From Streptomyces spiramyceticus (GTDB taxonomy: Bacteria; Actinomycetota; Actinomycetes; Streptomycetales; Streptomycetaceae), in assembly GCF_028807635.1 (NCBI RefSeq), contig NZ_JARBAX010000001.1, forward strand, positions 385,001-449,000: a DNA stretch of 64,000 nucleotides, written 5' to 3'. Position numbers and translations under genes: made by a program. The notes below the pieces were generated by a model. The model saw only the letters and a program-made list of their open reading frames with translations. It was not told where the DNA came from and searched no databases. This document shows positions 1 to 9,180 of this stretch, in pieces (within the stretch, counting starts at the first letter, position 1; every line of letters starts with the position of its first letter).

Positions 1-1554
1 GAGCGCGAACAGGGGCGTGCTCGCCAGGCCGTGGAAGCTGTGGCGGCCGACCTGATCGCGCGCGGCAATCTGGCCGGCGGCGAGGCACAGCATGTGCTTG
101 AGGCGCAGGCCATGATGGCGCAGGATCCCGAGCTCATGGCCGATGTGGACCGGCGTATCGCCGTCGGAAGCACCGCCGAGCGTGGGGTGTACGACGCTTT
201 TGCGGCCTACCGGGCGCTCCTGGCCAATGCCGGCGAGTACTTGGCCGGCCGGGTTGCTGACCTCGACGATGTGCGGAATCGTATCGTCGCGCGTCTGCTG
301 GGCGTTCCGATGCCGGGTGTGCCGGACAGTGACGAGCCGTACGTACTGATCGCGCGGGACCTTGCTCCTGCCGACACGGCGCTTCTCGACCCCGCGCTGG
401 TCCTGGGCTTTGTGACCGAAGAAGGTGGGCCGACCAGCCACAGCGCGATTCTGGCGCGTGCCCTGGGTGTGCCCGCTGTGGTGGCTCTGCCGGGCGCCGG
501 TGAGTTGGCCGAGGGCACAGTCGTCGCGGTGGACGGCAGCACCGGCGAGGTCTTCGTCGAGCCGACCGCGGACAAGCGTGCCGAGCTCGAGGCCGCTGCC
601 GCAGCGCGCAGGGCCGCGCTTTCCGCTTCGACCGGTCCCGGTGCGACGTCCGACGGTCACAAGGTGCCGCTGCTCGCCAACATCGGCGGTCCCGCCGACG
701 TGCCGGCCGCGGTCGAGGCCGACGCCGAGGGCGTGGGGCTGTTCCGTACGGAGTTCCTCTTCCTCGACGACAGCAAGCGGGCGCCGTCGGAGGAGAAGCA
801 GGTCGAGGCCTACCGCAAGGTGCTCGAGGCGTTTCCCGAGGGCCGTGTGGTCGTGCGGGTGCTGGATGCGGGCGCCGACAAGCCGCTCGAGTTCCTGACG
901 CCGGCCGAGGAGCCGAACCCGGCGCTGGGTGTGCGCGGGCTGCGGTCGCTGCTCGACCACCCCGACGTACTGCGGACGCAGCTGACTGCGCTGGCGAAGG
1001 CCGCTGCCGGACTGCCTGTGTACCTCGAGGTCATGGCGCCGATGGTCGCGGACCGTACCGACGCCAAGGCGTTCGCGGACGCGTGCCGCGAGGCCGGACT
1101 GCAGGCGAAATTCGGCGCGATGGTGGAGATTCCGTCCGCCGCGCTCCGGGCGCGTTCGATCCTGCAAGAGGTCGAGTTCCTTTCGCTGGGGACCAATGAC
1201 CTGGCTCAGTACACCTTTGCCGCTGACCGTCAGGTCGGTGCGGTGTCTCGGCTTCAGGACCCTTGGCAGCCTGCGCTTCTCGACCTGGTGGCCGTTTCGG
1301 CCGAGGCCGCTCGGGCCGAGGGCAAAAGCTGTGGCGTGTGTGGTGAGGCCGCGGCCGATCCGCTGCTCGCCTGTGTGCTGACCGGTCTGGGGGTGACCTC
1401 GCTGTCCATGGGCGCGAAGGCCATTCCTTATGTCCGCGCGACGCTGGCGAAGTACACCCTCGCCCAGTGCGAGCGTGCCGCTGCTGCGGCGCGCGCCACC
1501 GACACCGCCGACGAGGCCCGTGCGGCCGCGCAGGCGGTGCTGTCCGGGGAGTGA
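1..1554 (+). CDS. ptsI: Phosphoenolpyruvate-protein phosphotransferase (PTS enzyme I), 5'-truncated by window edge
   Basis: Enzyme I takes phosphate from PEP and passes it to HPr, the first step of sugar PTS uptake, in the cytoplasm. The frame is open from base 1, so the true start lies upstream; 517 residues are visible of the roughly 555 usual for the family. The phosphohistidine site reads GGPTSHSAILARA (about bases 424-463). The TIM-barrel PEP-binding half follows, with GLFRTEFLF (about 737-763), GTNDLAQYTFAADR (about 1189-1230) and the Cys-containing CGVCGEAAADP (about 1333-1365). A strong hairpin lies just after the stop, so this is probably the last gene of its transcript. The assignment is secure. 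Confidence 0.96.
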   Translation, partial: EREQGRARQAVEAVAADLIARGNLAGGEAQHVLEAQAMMAQDPELMADVDRRIAVGSTAERGVYDAFAAYRALLANAGEYLAGRVADLDDVRNRIVARLLGVPMPGVPDSDEPYVLIARDLAPADTALLDPALVLGFVTEEGGPTSHSAILARALGVPAVVALPGAGELAEGTVVAVDGSTGEVFVEPTADKRAELEAAAAARRAALSASTGPGATSDGHKVPLLANIGGPADVPAAVEADAEGVGLFRTEFLFLDDSKRAPSEEKQVEAYRKVLEAFPEGRVVVRVLDAGADKPLEFLTPAEEPNPALGVRGLRSLLDHPDVLRTQLTALAKAAAGLPVYLEVMAPMVADRTDAKAFADACREAGLQAKFGAMVEIPSAALRARSILQEVEFLSLGTNDLAQYTFAADRQVGAVSRLQDPWQPALLDLVAVSAEAARAEGKSCGVCGEAAADPLLACVLTGLGVTSLSMGAKAIPYVRATLAKYTLAQCERAAAAARATDTADEARAAAQAVLSGE

Positions 1555-1574
1555 CCGGACAGGTGCTGTTCTGA

Positions 1575-1612
1575 CCGAGGGGCTTCCGGCCGATTGGCCG
1601 GGAGCCCCTCGG
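1575..1612. terminator. Bidirectional hairpin terminator between convergent genes
   Basis: Arms at 1575-1591 and 1596-1612 pair over 17 positions with one G-T wobble around the loop GATT. It sits between the ptsI stop (1554) and the stop of the converging minus-strand gene (1617), so it can serve both. There is no real U-tract, as is common in Streptomyces. Confidence 0.8.
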
Positions 1613-1616
1613 GCGT

Positions 1617-2516
1617 TCATCGGTGGATGTCGGGCTCTGCGATGTCGAAGCCGGCGCAGTACTCGACGTCCGGTTCCGGGGCCAGAGGGTCGCCTGTGGC
1701 AGCGTCTGTGCAGTAGGCGTTGAAGACCTCTCCCGCGGTGAGTGCGACGAGGTGGCCGCGGTGCAGCCGCCAGCCGTGGAGCCGGTCGGGGGTGCCGGCC
1801 CTGGTGATCCTCAGCACCACTCCCCCCGGGCTTTCGACCGCGATACCGGCCGCCAGGACCGTCACGAACTCGGCGCCTTCGAGGTCAGTCACATGGGCCG
1901 GTTCACCGGTGGCCCGCTCCGCATGGAGAACGGCGATCAGTTGTTCTTCCTCGGCCGGGACGCTGCAGACGAGGTGGTGGCTGCCGGGACCGGCCTCTTC
2001 GAGGATGCGGGCGACGAGGCGCGAGGCCCGGTCGAAGGCTTCGCGGCCGATGTCCTGGCCGCACTCGGCGCAGTCCCCGAGGCGGGCCAGGAGCAGGGTC
2101 GCGTAGTCCCAGGTGGCCTGGCGGACCGCCTCGCTGATGAGCTGAGGCACGAGGTGGTCGATGGGCTGGCCGGTGTACGGGACGGATGTGCCGCGGACCG
2201 CGACTTCCGCGGTGAAGCGCGTACGGCTCTCGGCCGTGTCGGGGTCGAGTCCGGTGGCTTCACAGAACTCCAGGAACTCCTCGGGATCGAAAAGGGCCAC
2301 GGTGGTGTGCACGCCCTGGGCCGCGAGGGCTCGAAGCAGGCCCTCCACCTGCTGGAGGTAGGCCGTGTGGTTGTCGAAGGTGAATGTGCGGTACTCCGTC
2401 ATGGATGCGAAGTCCTCTTCGTCGGCCAAAAGGCCGACGGTGCTGGGGACTTCGCGACGGAGCGTACGCCTCATGATCTTGTTGTTGCCGTGCTTCGTGC
2501 CATTGGTGTGCGCCAT
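1617..2516 (-). CDS. Conserved hypothetical protein, 299 aa
   Basis: I do not recognise a named family. The chosen ATG at 2516 gives a start MAHTNGTKHGNNK and is preceded by AGGGGG at good spacing. A GTG 33 bases upstream is possible but has no ribosome site. The protein is soluble-looking, with no signal peptide or membrane segment. It has an acidic middle, one CxxC pair (CAEC, about residue 145) and an Ala/Leu-rich helical stretch. It converges on ptsI and shares its terminator. A basic N-terminus (KIMRRTLRRE) precedes the folded part. Coding is supported by long uninterrupted GC3-rich frame use. Confidence 0.75.
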   Translation of the reverse strand: MAHTNGTKHGNNKIMRRTLRREVPSTVGLLADEEDFASMTEYRTFTFDNHTAYLQQVEGLLRALAAQGVHTTVALFDPEEFLEFCEATGLDPDTAESRTRFTAEVAVRGTSVPYTGQPIDHLVPQLISEAVRQATWDYATLLLARLGDCAECGQDIGREAFDRASRLVARILEEAGPGSHHLVCSVPAEEEQLIAVLHAERATGEPAHVTDLEGAEFVTVLAAGIAVESPGGVVLRITRAGTPDRLHGWRLHRGHLVALTAGEVFNAYCTDAATGDPLAPEPDVEYCAGFDIAEPDIHR

Positions 2517-2603
2517 GATTCCCCCTGAGCGCAGTCGATCATTGCTCACTCACAGTAACCGACGGCACTGACAGCGGTGACCGGCTGCGGGGAGCGGCGG
2601 GAA

Positions 2604-4580
2604 TCAGCGCCGGGTGCGGCCAAGGTTTTCGTAGAAGCGCAGGAGGTCGAGGTTGTCGACCGAGCCCGGGTTGACGGCCTTGTCGAGGGCCGCGCCCTGG
2701 AGAAGACGCTTGACCGGGACCTCGATGCGCTTGCCTGTGAGGGTGTGCGGGATGCCGGGGACCTCGATGACCTCGTCCGGGACGTGGCGCGGAGAGAGCT
2801 GTGCGCGGATGGCCTGCTTGATCCGGGTGCGCAGGCCGTCGTCGAGGGTGGCGCCTTCGGCGAGGTGGACGAAGAGCGGCATCCAGTAGCCGCCTTCGGG
2901 CTCTTCAAGGCCGATGACGAGGGACTCCCGGATCTCCGGGAGGCGCTCGACCACCTCGTAGATGTCCGCCGAACCCATGCGGACTCCCTGGCGGTTGAGG
3001 GTGGAGTCGGAGCGGCCGTGGATGATCACCGAGCCGCGGTCGGTGATGGTGATCCAGTCGCCGTGGCGCCAGACGCCGGGGTACGTGTCGAAGTAGCTGT
3101 CGTGGTACCGGCTGCCGTCGGGGTCGTTCCAGAAGTGGATCGGCATGGACGGCATGGGGTTGGTGACGACGAGCTCGCCGACCTCGTTGGTCAGGGGCTT
3201 GCCCTGGGGGTCCCAGGCCTGGAGGTCCGTGCCGAGGCAGGCGGCCTGGAGCTCTCCGATGTGTACGGGGAGCGTGGGGACCGCGCCTGCGAAGCAGCTG
3301 CAGACGTCTGTGCCGCCGCTGACGGAGGCGGTCCAGAGGTCGGGGGCGACCTCGTCGTGGAGCCAGCGGAAGCCGTCGGGTGGGAGCGGGGAGCCCGTCG
3401 TCGCCACGCATTTGATGCGGGAGAGGTCGTAGTCGCGAGCGGGGTGGACGTCCGCTTTGGCGCAGGCCATGACGTACGCCGCCGACGTGCCGAAGAGGGT
3501 CGCCTCGGTCAGTTCGGCCACGCGCCACTGGGCGCCGGTGTCCGGGTAGCCGGGGCTGCCGTCGTACAGGACGACCGTGGTGCCGGTGAGCAGGCCGGAG
3601 ACGAGGAAGTTCCACATCATCCAGCCGGTGGAGGTGTACCAGAAGAAGCGGTCCTCCGGGCCGAGGTCGCAGTGCAGGCCGAGCTGCTTGAAGTGCTCCA
3701 GGAGGATGCCGCCCTGGGACTGCACGATGGCCTTGGGGAGGCCGGTGGTGCCGGAGGAGTACAGGACCCACAGGGGGTGGCTGAAGGGGACCTGCTCGAA
3801 GACCGGCTCAGTGTCGGCGGAGGTCAGGGCGGACCAGTCGAGGGCGCCTTCGGGGGCTTGTGTGCCGAGGAGAGGGATGTGGACGACTGCGCGCAGGGTG
3901 GGCAGTTCGCGGCGGAGTTCGGCGACGGTGTCCGTACGGTCGTGTTCCTTGCCGCCGTACCGGTAGCCGTCGACGGTGAACAGGACGACGGGCTCGACCT
4001 GCTGGAAGCGGTCGAGGACACTGCGGGCGCCGAAATCGGGGGCACAGGAGGTCCAGACTCCGCCGACGGCGGCCGTGGCCAGCAGGGCGACGGTGGCCTG
4101 GGGGATGTTCGGCAGGTAGCCGCTGACGCGGTCTCCTGGGCGTACGCCGATGGCCCGCAGTTCGGCGGCGAGCGAGCCCACCTGGCGGCGCAGTTCGGAC
4201 CAGCTGACCGGTGTGGGGCGGTGGGTCTCGTCGACGTGGAGGAGGGCGGGGTCGTCCGCGCGGGCCGGGTCCTCCGCTGTACGGAGGGCGTGCTCGGCGT
4301 AGTTGACGGTGGCTCCGGGGAACCACTGGGCGCCCGGCATGGATCGATCGGAAAGGACGGTTTCGTACGGGGTGGAGAAGCGTACGTCGAACCAGTCGGC
4401 GACGGCCTTCCAGAAGGTGTCGAGCTCGTCGACCGACCAGCGGTGCAGCGCCGCATAGCCGCCGTCGGCCGGTGCTCCGTACCGCTCGGCGGCCCATGCC
4501 TGGAAGTGGGTGATCCTGGCTGCGGCGATGCGGTCGGCGTCCGGCTGCCAGAGGGGCGCGTTGTTCGCTGCTGAGGTCAT
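2604..4580 (-). CDS. Acetoacetyl-CoA synthetase
   Basis: This adenylate-forming ligase activates acetoacetate with ATP and CoA to acetoacetyl-CoA, salvaging ketone-body carbon. The protein is 658 aa, the usual length for the family. It has an N-terminal ACS-type segment (WKAVADWFDVRF), the AMP-binding loop YSSGTTGLPKAIVQS (about residue 274) and the later core motifs YHDSYFDTYPGVWRHGDW and GRSDSTLNRQGVRMG. The C-terminal lysine motif TLTGKRIEVPVKR is present. The ATG at 4580 has GGGAG about 8 bases upstream; the open frame extends 96 bases further but without a better start. It is monocistronic, with divergent spacing to the glycosidase gene at 4801. Confidence 0.93.
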   Translation of the reverse strand: MTSAANNAPLWQPDADRIAAARITHFQAWAAERYGAPADGGYAALHRWSVDELDTFWKAVADWFDVRFSTPYETVLSDRSMPGAQWFPGATVNYAEHALRTAEDPARADDPALLHVDETHRPTPVSWSELRRQVGSLAAELRAIGVRPGDRVSGYLPNIPQATVALLATAAVGGVWTSCAPDFGARSVLDRFQQVEPVVLFTVDGYRYGGKEHDRTDTVAELRRELPTLRAVVHIPLLGTQAPEGALDWSALTSADTEPVFEQVPFSHPLWVLYSSGTTGLPKAIVQSQGGILLEHFKQLGLHCDLGPEDRFFWYTSTGWMMWNFLVSGLLTGTTVVLYDGSPGYPDTGAQWRVAELTEATLFGTSAAYVMACAKADVHPARDYDLSRIKCVATTGSPLPPDGFRWLHDEVAPDLWTASVSGGTDVCSCFAGAVPTLPVHIGELQAACLGTDLQAWDPQGKPLTNEVGELVVTNPMPSMPIHFWNDPDGSRYHDSYFDTYPGVWRHGDWITITDRGSVIIHGRSDSTLNRQGVRMGSADIYEVVERLPEIRESLVIGLEEPEGGYWMPLFVHLAEGATLDDGLRTRIKQAIRAQLSPRHVPDEVIEVPGIPHTLTGKRIEVPVKRLLQGAALDKAVNPGSVDNLDLLRFYENLGRTRR

Positions 4581-4800
4581 GGTGGCGGCTCTCCCGGGCT
4601 GTACGCGTCGTGTGCGTGTGTCGCGCGCACGTGCGGAAGGGTGTGCGCACGCGTCGGCTGACAGGGACGATGCCATGTGATCCTCTTCCGCACCAGGGCG
4701 GGCCGCCCACAGCCGGACACCTGATCATGTGGTCCCACCACGGGTGAACGGAAGTTGAACGCCCCACGCACACGCCCGGCCGGGTGGCAGGGTGAGCGGC

Positions 4801-7143
4801 ATGGACGGTCGTGACCTGGTGCGCTCGGTGAAACTGGTCAGCTCGGTACAGGGGCTGCGCGCCGTGCGCGCGGCCTGGCGGCGGCGTCGTACGGATGCGT
4901 GGGGGCTGCCGCCGAGAGGGGCGGAGCGCGCCCGTGTGCCCGGTCCTGTCACCGGTGCGGAGCCCCGGCCAGGCGGCGGGACGGTGCGTTTCGCCCGTTC
5001 GGAACTGCGGGTGATGGTGGCGGTGGGCGGCGCGGTGTTCTGGGGCTGGGACGGGGCGGATCCCGAGCCTTCGTACGCGCTCGCCGGTGCCTGCCCAGAG
5101 CCGGACCCGAGGGCCGAGCTGGAGCCCGACAAGGACGGCGGCTGGCGGGTCGTGTCGGAGCGGGTCATGGTCGCCGTGTCGCGGAACGGGGCCGTCGAGG
5201 TCCGTACGCCGGGCGGCGTGGTGCTCCGCCGGGATCTGCCTCCGCGCTGGTGGGAGCCGGTTGCCGGTGGGCACGCGCGCTGGCTGCAGCGCAGCGAGGT
5301 GCCGGCGGACGCGCGTTTCTTCGGTCTCGGCGGACGGGCTTCGGGGCCCCGGCTGCGGGACGGCACGTACCACCTGTGGAACACCGATCCCGGCGGGAGG
5401 TTCGCCCCGGGTGACGACCCGCTCTACATCACGATGCCGGTGCAGCTCGTCGTCTCGGACGCAGGCACTCATCTCGCCTTCCACGACAACACGTGGGAGG
5501 GCCGGGTGACCCTGCGGGAGGGTGAGGAGGGTGCGGGGTCGGGGCACGACCGGCCGGGCACCAGTGAGTTGCGCATGGACGGCGGGCCGCTGCGCTGCTG
5601 GGTCGTCGTGGGAACGCCTGCCCGCGTGCTACAGGGCTGGACGGCGCTCACCGGCGCCCCCGCGCTTCCTCCGTCGTGGGCGCTGGGCCCGCAGCACGCG
5701 CGGTGGGGCTTCGGCAGCGAGCAGGAGGTCAGGCGGATCGTCGCCGGCTATCAGGAGCGGGATCTGCCGCTGTCCGTACTGCATCTGGACATCGATCACT
5801 ACGACCGGCATCAGGTCTTCACGGTCGACCGGGAGCGGTTTCCCGGTCTGCCGCGGCTCGCCTCCGATCTCCGGGAGGCGGGGGTGCGGCTGGTTTCGAT
5901 CGTCGATCCGGCGATCAGGGCCGAGCGGGGCAATGCGCTGTACGACAGCGGGTCGGCCGCTGGGGCCTTCGTACGGGATGCACGGGGCAATGAGGTGCGT
6001 GGGGTGGTCTGGCCCGGGGAGTGCGTCTATCCGGACTTCACCGATCCGCGGGCGCGTGCGTGGTGGAGCGCGTTGTACGAGGAACGTCTCGCGCAGGGGT
6101 TCTCCGGGGTGTGGCACGACATGAACGAGCCGGTTTCCTTCGCTCCCTTCGGTGATCCGACGCTGCCCCGGTCCGCGCGGCACCATCTGGAGGGCCATGG
6201 TGGCGATCATCGCGAGGCCCACAATGTCTACGGCCTGGGCATGGCGCGGGCCGGTTACGAGGGTCTGCGGGAGCAGCGGCCGGATGAGCGGCCGTTTCTC
6301 TTTTCGCGCTCCGGGTGGGCGGGGATGCAGCGGTACGGCGGCACCTGGTCCGGCGATGTGTCGACCGGCTGGCCCGGGCTGCGTGCCTCGCTGTCCCTGG
6401 TGCTCGGTCTCGGGCTGTGCGGGGTGCCGTATTCGGGGCCCGATGTCGGCGGGTTCAACGGCACGCCGTCCCCGGAGCTGTATCTGCGCTGGTTTCAGCT
6501 GGGCGCTCATCTCCCGCTGTTCCGTACGCATGCGGCGCTCACGGCGGGCCGTAGGGAGCCGTGGGAGTTCGGCCCGCAGGTGCTTGGACACGCGAAGGCC
6601 GCGCTGGCCGAAAGGGAGCGGCTGCGGCCGTATTTCGTGACGCTGTCCCATCTGGCCCGCCTCACTGGTGCGCCGTATGTGCGTCCGGTGTGGTGGGGGG
6701 CGCCGGAGGACCGGGCGCTGCGGGACTGTGAGGACGCGTTTCTGCTCGGGGACTGTCTGTTGGTGGCGCCGGTACTGGAGCGCGGGTCGGACCGCAGGGC
6801 GGTGCGGTTGCCGCGCGGACGGTGGTACGACACGGCGACCGGCGAGGCGTACGAAGGGCCGGGGCAGGTACTGCTGGATGCGCCGCTGTCCCGTATCCCT
6901 GTGCTGGCGCGGGCCGGTGCGGTGATTCCGGTGCGGGGTGAGGGCGGCGGGATCGAACTTGAGGTGTGGGCGCCGGCTGTGGGGCGTACGGGAGGCGGGC
7001 TGGTGGTCAGGGATGCGGGCGACGGGTGGGAGGCCGCGGAGATCGAGCGATTCACTACGCGGGTGAATGGCGGGCGGGTGGTTGTGGAGCGGGATGGCGG
7101 CGGGGAGGTGGAGCTGCCGGTGCGCGTGCGGGGCGGCCAGTAG
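4801..7143 (+). CDS. Glycoside hydrolase family 31 (alpha-glucosidase-like)
   Basis: GH31 enzymes hydrolyse alpha-glucosidic bonds with retention. The 780-aa protein carries the nucleophile motif WHDMNEP (about residue 438) and the acid/base region SGDVSTGWPGLR (about residue 516). It also has the typical upstream segment LDIDHYDRHQVFTVD and the downstream GGFNGTPSPELYLRWFQLGA. An N-terminal galactose-mutarotase-like beta domain precedes the barrel, and a C-terminal beta domain follows. No signal peptide was seen; the first 40 residues are basic, suggesting an intracellular enzyme. The ATG at 4801 has AGGG 8 bases upstream; an in-frame GTG at 4792 is the alternative. Exact substrate (maltose, isomaltose, xylosides) cannot be read from sequence. 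Confidence 0.9.
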   Translation: MDGRDLVRSVKLVSSVQGLRAVRAAWRRRRTDAWGLPPRGAERARVPGPVTGAEPRPGGGTVRFARSELRVMVAVGGAVFWGWDGADPEPSYALAGACPEPDPRAELEPDKDGGWRVVSERVMVAVSRNGAVEVRTPGGVVLRRDLPPRWWEPVAGGHARWLQRSEVPADARFFGLGGRASGPRLRDGTYHLWNTDPGGRFAPGDDPLYITMPVQLVVSDAGTHLAFHDNTWEGRVTLREGEEGAGSGHDRPGTSELRMDGGPLRCWVVVGTPARVLQGWTALTGAPALPPSWALGPQHARWGFGSEQEVRRIVAGYQERDLPLSVLHLDIDHYDRHQVFTVDRERFPGLPRLASDLREAGVRLVSIVDPAIRAERGNALYDSGSAAGAFVRDARGNEVRGVVWPGECVYPDFTDPRARAWWSALYEERLAQGFSGVWHDMNEPVSFAPFGDPTLPRSARHHLEGHGGDHREAHNVYGLGMARAGYEGLREQRPDERPFLFSRSGWAGMQRYGGTWSGDVSTGWPGLRASLSLVLGLGLCGVPYSGPDVGGFNGTPSPELYLRWFQLGAHLPLFRTHAALTAGRREPWEFGPQVLGHAKAALAERERLRPYFVTLSHLARLTGAPYVRPVWWGAPEDRALRDCEDAFLLGDCLLVAPVLERGSDRRAVRLPRGRWYDTATGEAYEGPGQVLLDAPLSRIPVLARAGAVIPVRGEGGGIELEVWAPAVGRTGGGLVVRDAGDGWEAAEIERFTTRVNGGRVVVERDGGGEVELPVRVRGGQ

Positions 7144-7165
7144 ACGGGCCTGTGCGGCTTGTCGC

Positions 7166-7257
7166 CACCCCGCTCTTCCCGCTGTGGCACAGTGCGGCTC
7201 CTCCGCGTGGCCTCAATCTCCCCCAAGGACTGCGTCCAGGGGGGACCCCAACGGGCT
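7166..7257 (-). repeat. Dispersed GC-rich repeat element, copy 1
   Basis: Read on the minus strand this matches the copy at 37013-37135. Both contain GGGGTCCCCC, then TGGACGCAGTCCT, then GGGGGAG, a variable part with CCACGCGG and AGCCGCA, and end in CACAGCGGGAAG. The core forms a hairpin (CCCCC, GGAC, three-base loop, GTCC, GGGGG). This copy covers the stop of the NUDIX gene and supplies its last residues ([14 protein letters not shown]). Similar short elements are, to my knowledge, scattered in Streptomyces genomes; a terminator role is possible. Confidence 0.7.
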
Positions 7258-7782
7258 GGAAAAGTCTGCTCGGCTGTAGCGGCCGGCGAACCAGGCTCGT
7301 ACCGCTTGGGTGTGGAGGGGGAAGGCCAGTTCTGTGGGCTCGCGCAGCAGGTGCCAGCCGGTTGTTTCGTCGGTGGGGACGGAGGGCGGAAGATCCGCCG
7401 CCGCGCGTTCGGGGAGCAGACCGAAGAGGAGGATGTGGCCGGCTGGGGAGCTCAGGGCGTCGGCGAGGCGCACCCGTCCCTCATCGGCTGCGATACCCGT
7501 CTCTTCCGCCAGTTCGCGTACGACCGCGTGCCGCCAGTCCTCGCCATGGTCGATGAAGCCGCCGGGCAGCGCGATCCCGCCGAGCTGCGGCTCGATGGTG
7601 CGCGTGATGACGACCAGTCCGGTGCCCTGTGCGTCACGTACGGGCAGCAGGGCGAAGGCGACGGGCAGGGGGTTGCGATAGGCCGTGGCGCCGCACGAGG
7701 GGCAGGTGCGGGGCCAGCCGGCGGACGGGCTGTAGGGGGCTCCGCAGCTGGAGCAGTGGGCGTCCCTGAGGGGCTTGTTCAT
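7213..7782 (-). CDS. NUDIX hydrolase with N-terminal zinc ribbon
   Basis: The protein is 189 aa. A zinc ribbon (CSSCG about residue 10, CPSCG about 25) precedes a NUDIX box reading GGFIDHGEDWRHAVVRELAEE then TG, which matches the Gx5Ex7REUxEExGU pattern. Such zinc-ribbon NUDIX proteins resemble NADH pyrophosphatase-type enzymes that cleave nucleoside diphosphate derivatives; the substrate here is not determinable. The ATG at 7782 fits the zinc-ribbon start; the open frame upstream of it is non-coding and overlaps the divergent gene at 7856. The C-terminus is encoded by a dispersed repeat, so the last 14 residues may be an acquired tail. Confidence 0.9.
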   Translation of the reverse strand: MNKPLRDAHCSSCGAPYSPSAGWPRTCPSCGATAYRNPLPVAFALLPVRDAQGTGLVVITRTIEPQLGGIALPGGFIDHGEDWRHAVVRELAEETGIAADEGRVRLADALSSPAGHILLFGLLPERAAADLPPSVPTDETTGWHLLREPTELAFPLHTQAVRAWFAGRYSRADFSSPLGSPLDAVLGGD

Positions 7783-7855
7783 ACGTCCGGACACGCGCGG
7801 ACTGTATCCGATTCCCCTTCCCCAGCCCGGTGTTGACCTGATAGAGGGAGGGGCC

Positions 7856-8662
7856 ATGACAGGACTTGCCTCCGCACTGCGCGCCCTGGCCACCGCGGCC
7901 GCCACCCTGCTCGCCGTCACCGCCGCCTCCCCCACGGCGCTGGCGAAGCCCGAGCCGAAGGCCCCCAGGGGGTTCGTCTCCCTGCGGTCCGTGGACCCGA
8001 CGATCATCGAGGAGATGCGCTACACCACCCCGCACAACTTCGTGGGCGTGCCGGTGGACGGCTACCGTCAGCCGGTCTGCATCCTCACCCGGCCGGCGGC
8101 GAAGGCCCTGCACCGGGCGCAGACGAAGCTGCTGAGCCGGGGTTATTCGCTCAAGGTGTACGACTGCTACCGGCCGCAGCGCGCCGTCGACCACTTCGTA
8201 CGGTGGGCGAAGGATCTCGACGACGAGGCGATGAAGGCAGAGTTCTATCCCCATGTCGACAAGTCGCGGCTGTTCGCCGACGGTTATATCGCGGAGAAGT
8301 CCGGGCACAGCCGGGGCAGCACGGTGGACCTGACGATCGTGAAACTTCCGGCGAAGAACACCAGGCCGTACGTCCCGGGTGAGCAGCTCGCGCCCTGTTA
8401 CGCGCCCAAAGCTGACCGGTTCCCCGACAACTCAGTCGACATGGGGACCGGATATGACTGCTTCGACACCCTGTCCCACACGGACGACCCGCGCATCCAG
8501 GGCGCACAGCGGGCCAACAGGCAGCTGCTCAAGGGGCTGCTCGGCGAGCTGGGCTTCGTGAATCTCGCCGAGGAGTGGTGGCACTTCACGTACAAGCCGG
8601 AGCCGTTCCCGGACACCTACTTCGACTTCCCTGTCGCTCGCCGTTCGGTTGCCGGGCACTGA
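7856..8662 (+). CDS. Exported D-Ala-D-Ala dipeptidase family protein (VanX-like, peptidase M15D)
   Basis: The 268-aa protein begins with a hydrophobic signal sequence (residues 1-31, likely cut near TALA-KPEP). The M15D zinc site is visible: GHSRGSTVDLTIV (about residue 150) with its His and Asp, and the late EEWWHF (about residue 239) with Glu and the third His. VanX-type enzymes hydrolyse D-Ala-D-Ala. An exported version more likely trims or recycles peptidoglycan-derived dipeptides than confers glycopeptide resistance, and no vanH, vanA or vanRS genes are near. The ATG at 7856 has GAGGGAGGGG upstream. It is divergent from the NUDIX gene (73 bases between starts). Confidence 0.88.
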   Translation: MTGLASALRALATAAATLLAVTAASPTALAKPEPKAPRGFVSLRSVDPTIIEEMRYTTPHNFVGVPVDGYRQPVCILTRPAAKALHRAQTKLLSRGYSLKVYDCYRPQRAVDHFVRWAKDLDDEAMKAEFYPHVDKSRLFADGYIAEKSGHSRGSTVDLTIVKLPAKNTRPYVPGEQLAPCYAPKADRFPDNSVDMGTGYDCFDTLSHTDDPRIQGAQRANRQLLKGLLGELGFVNLAEEWWHFTYKPEPFPDTYFDFPVARRSVAGH

Positions 8663-8682
8663 CAGGGAGAGACGGACGGAAC

Positions 8683-8719
8683 GGGCGGCCGGGGCCACCC
8701 CCGTGGGTCCCGGCCGCCC
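8683..8719 (+). terminator. Hairpin terminator after the dipeptidase gene
   Basis: Arms 8683-8693 and 8709-8719 are perfect 11-base complements (GGGCGGCCGGG / CCCGGCCGCCC), with further pairing of CCAC and GTGG inside the loop. It lies 20 bases after the stop at 8662. Confidence 0.7.
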
Positions 8720-8783
8720 GCACACTTCTTTCGGACGCGGAACGCCCGTATACGGTTGTCTGCCGAGTCATTACGGTGCCCGT

Positions 8784-9131
8784 ATGGAGCCGCAGACTTT
8801 TGATACGTACGAGGAATTCTGGCCCTACTACGTGGCGATGCACTCCCGGGCCGCGACCCGGTGGGTCCATCTGACCGGCACCCTCACCGGGCTCGCGGTG
8901 AGCGTGTACGGCCTGGCGCGCGGCCGGAAGCGGTACGCCGCGGCGCTGCCGCTCATCGGTTACGGCACCGCCTGGCCTGCGCACTTCTTCATCGAGAAGA
9001 ACAACCCGGCCACCTTCGGGCACCCGGCCTGGTCGCTGCGCGGTGACGTGCAGATGATCCGGATGATGCTGGCGGGCCGCGACCGGGAGCTGGCCGAGAT
9101 CGCCGCCAAGTGGCTCGCGGAGAACCGCTGA
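8784..9131 (+). CDS. DUF962 / Mpo1-like membrane protein
   Basis: The small 115-aa protein has the family pattern: an N-terminal YEEFWPYYVAMHSRAATRWVHLTGT and a C-terminal HFFIEKNNPATFGHPAWSL, with a hydrophobic stretch between (about residues 32-70). The spaced His residues correspond to the metal site described for yeast Mpo1, a dioxygenase of 2-hydroxy fatty acid alpha-oxidation; function in bacteria is inferred only. The ATG at 8784 lies 100 bases after the upstream terminator. It is followed closely by the DUF35/thiolase pair but separated by 49 bases. Confidence 0.82.
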   Translation: MEPQTFDTYEEFWPYYVAMHSRAATRWVHLTGTLTGLAVSVYGLARGRKRYAAALPLIGYGTAWPAHFFIEKNNPATFGHPAWSLRGDVQMIRMMLAGRDRELAEIAAKWLAENR

Positions 9132-9180
9132 CCGTGGCACACTTCTGACGTTCCGTCAGTTTCCGTGTCGGGGAGGGGCT

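Noticed and set aside
2577..4574. Long plus-strand frame opposite the acetoacetyl-CoA synthetase gene
   Set aside because: Antisense shadow of a GC-rich gene; no family motifs, Gly/Val/Asp-biased composition, and the minus strand has full synthetase motifs.
7856..8662. Glycopeptide resistance cluster
   Set aside because: A VanX-like gene is present, but with a signal peptide and without vanH, vanA or vanRS neighbours.
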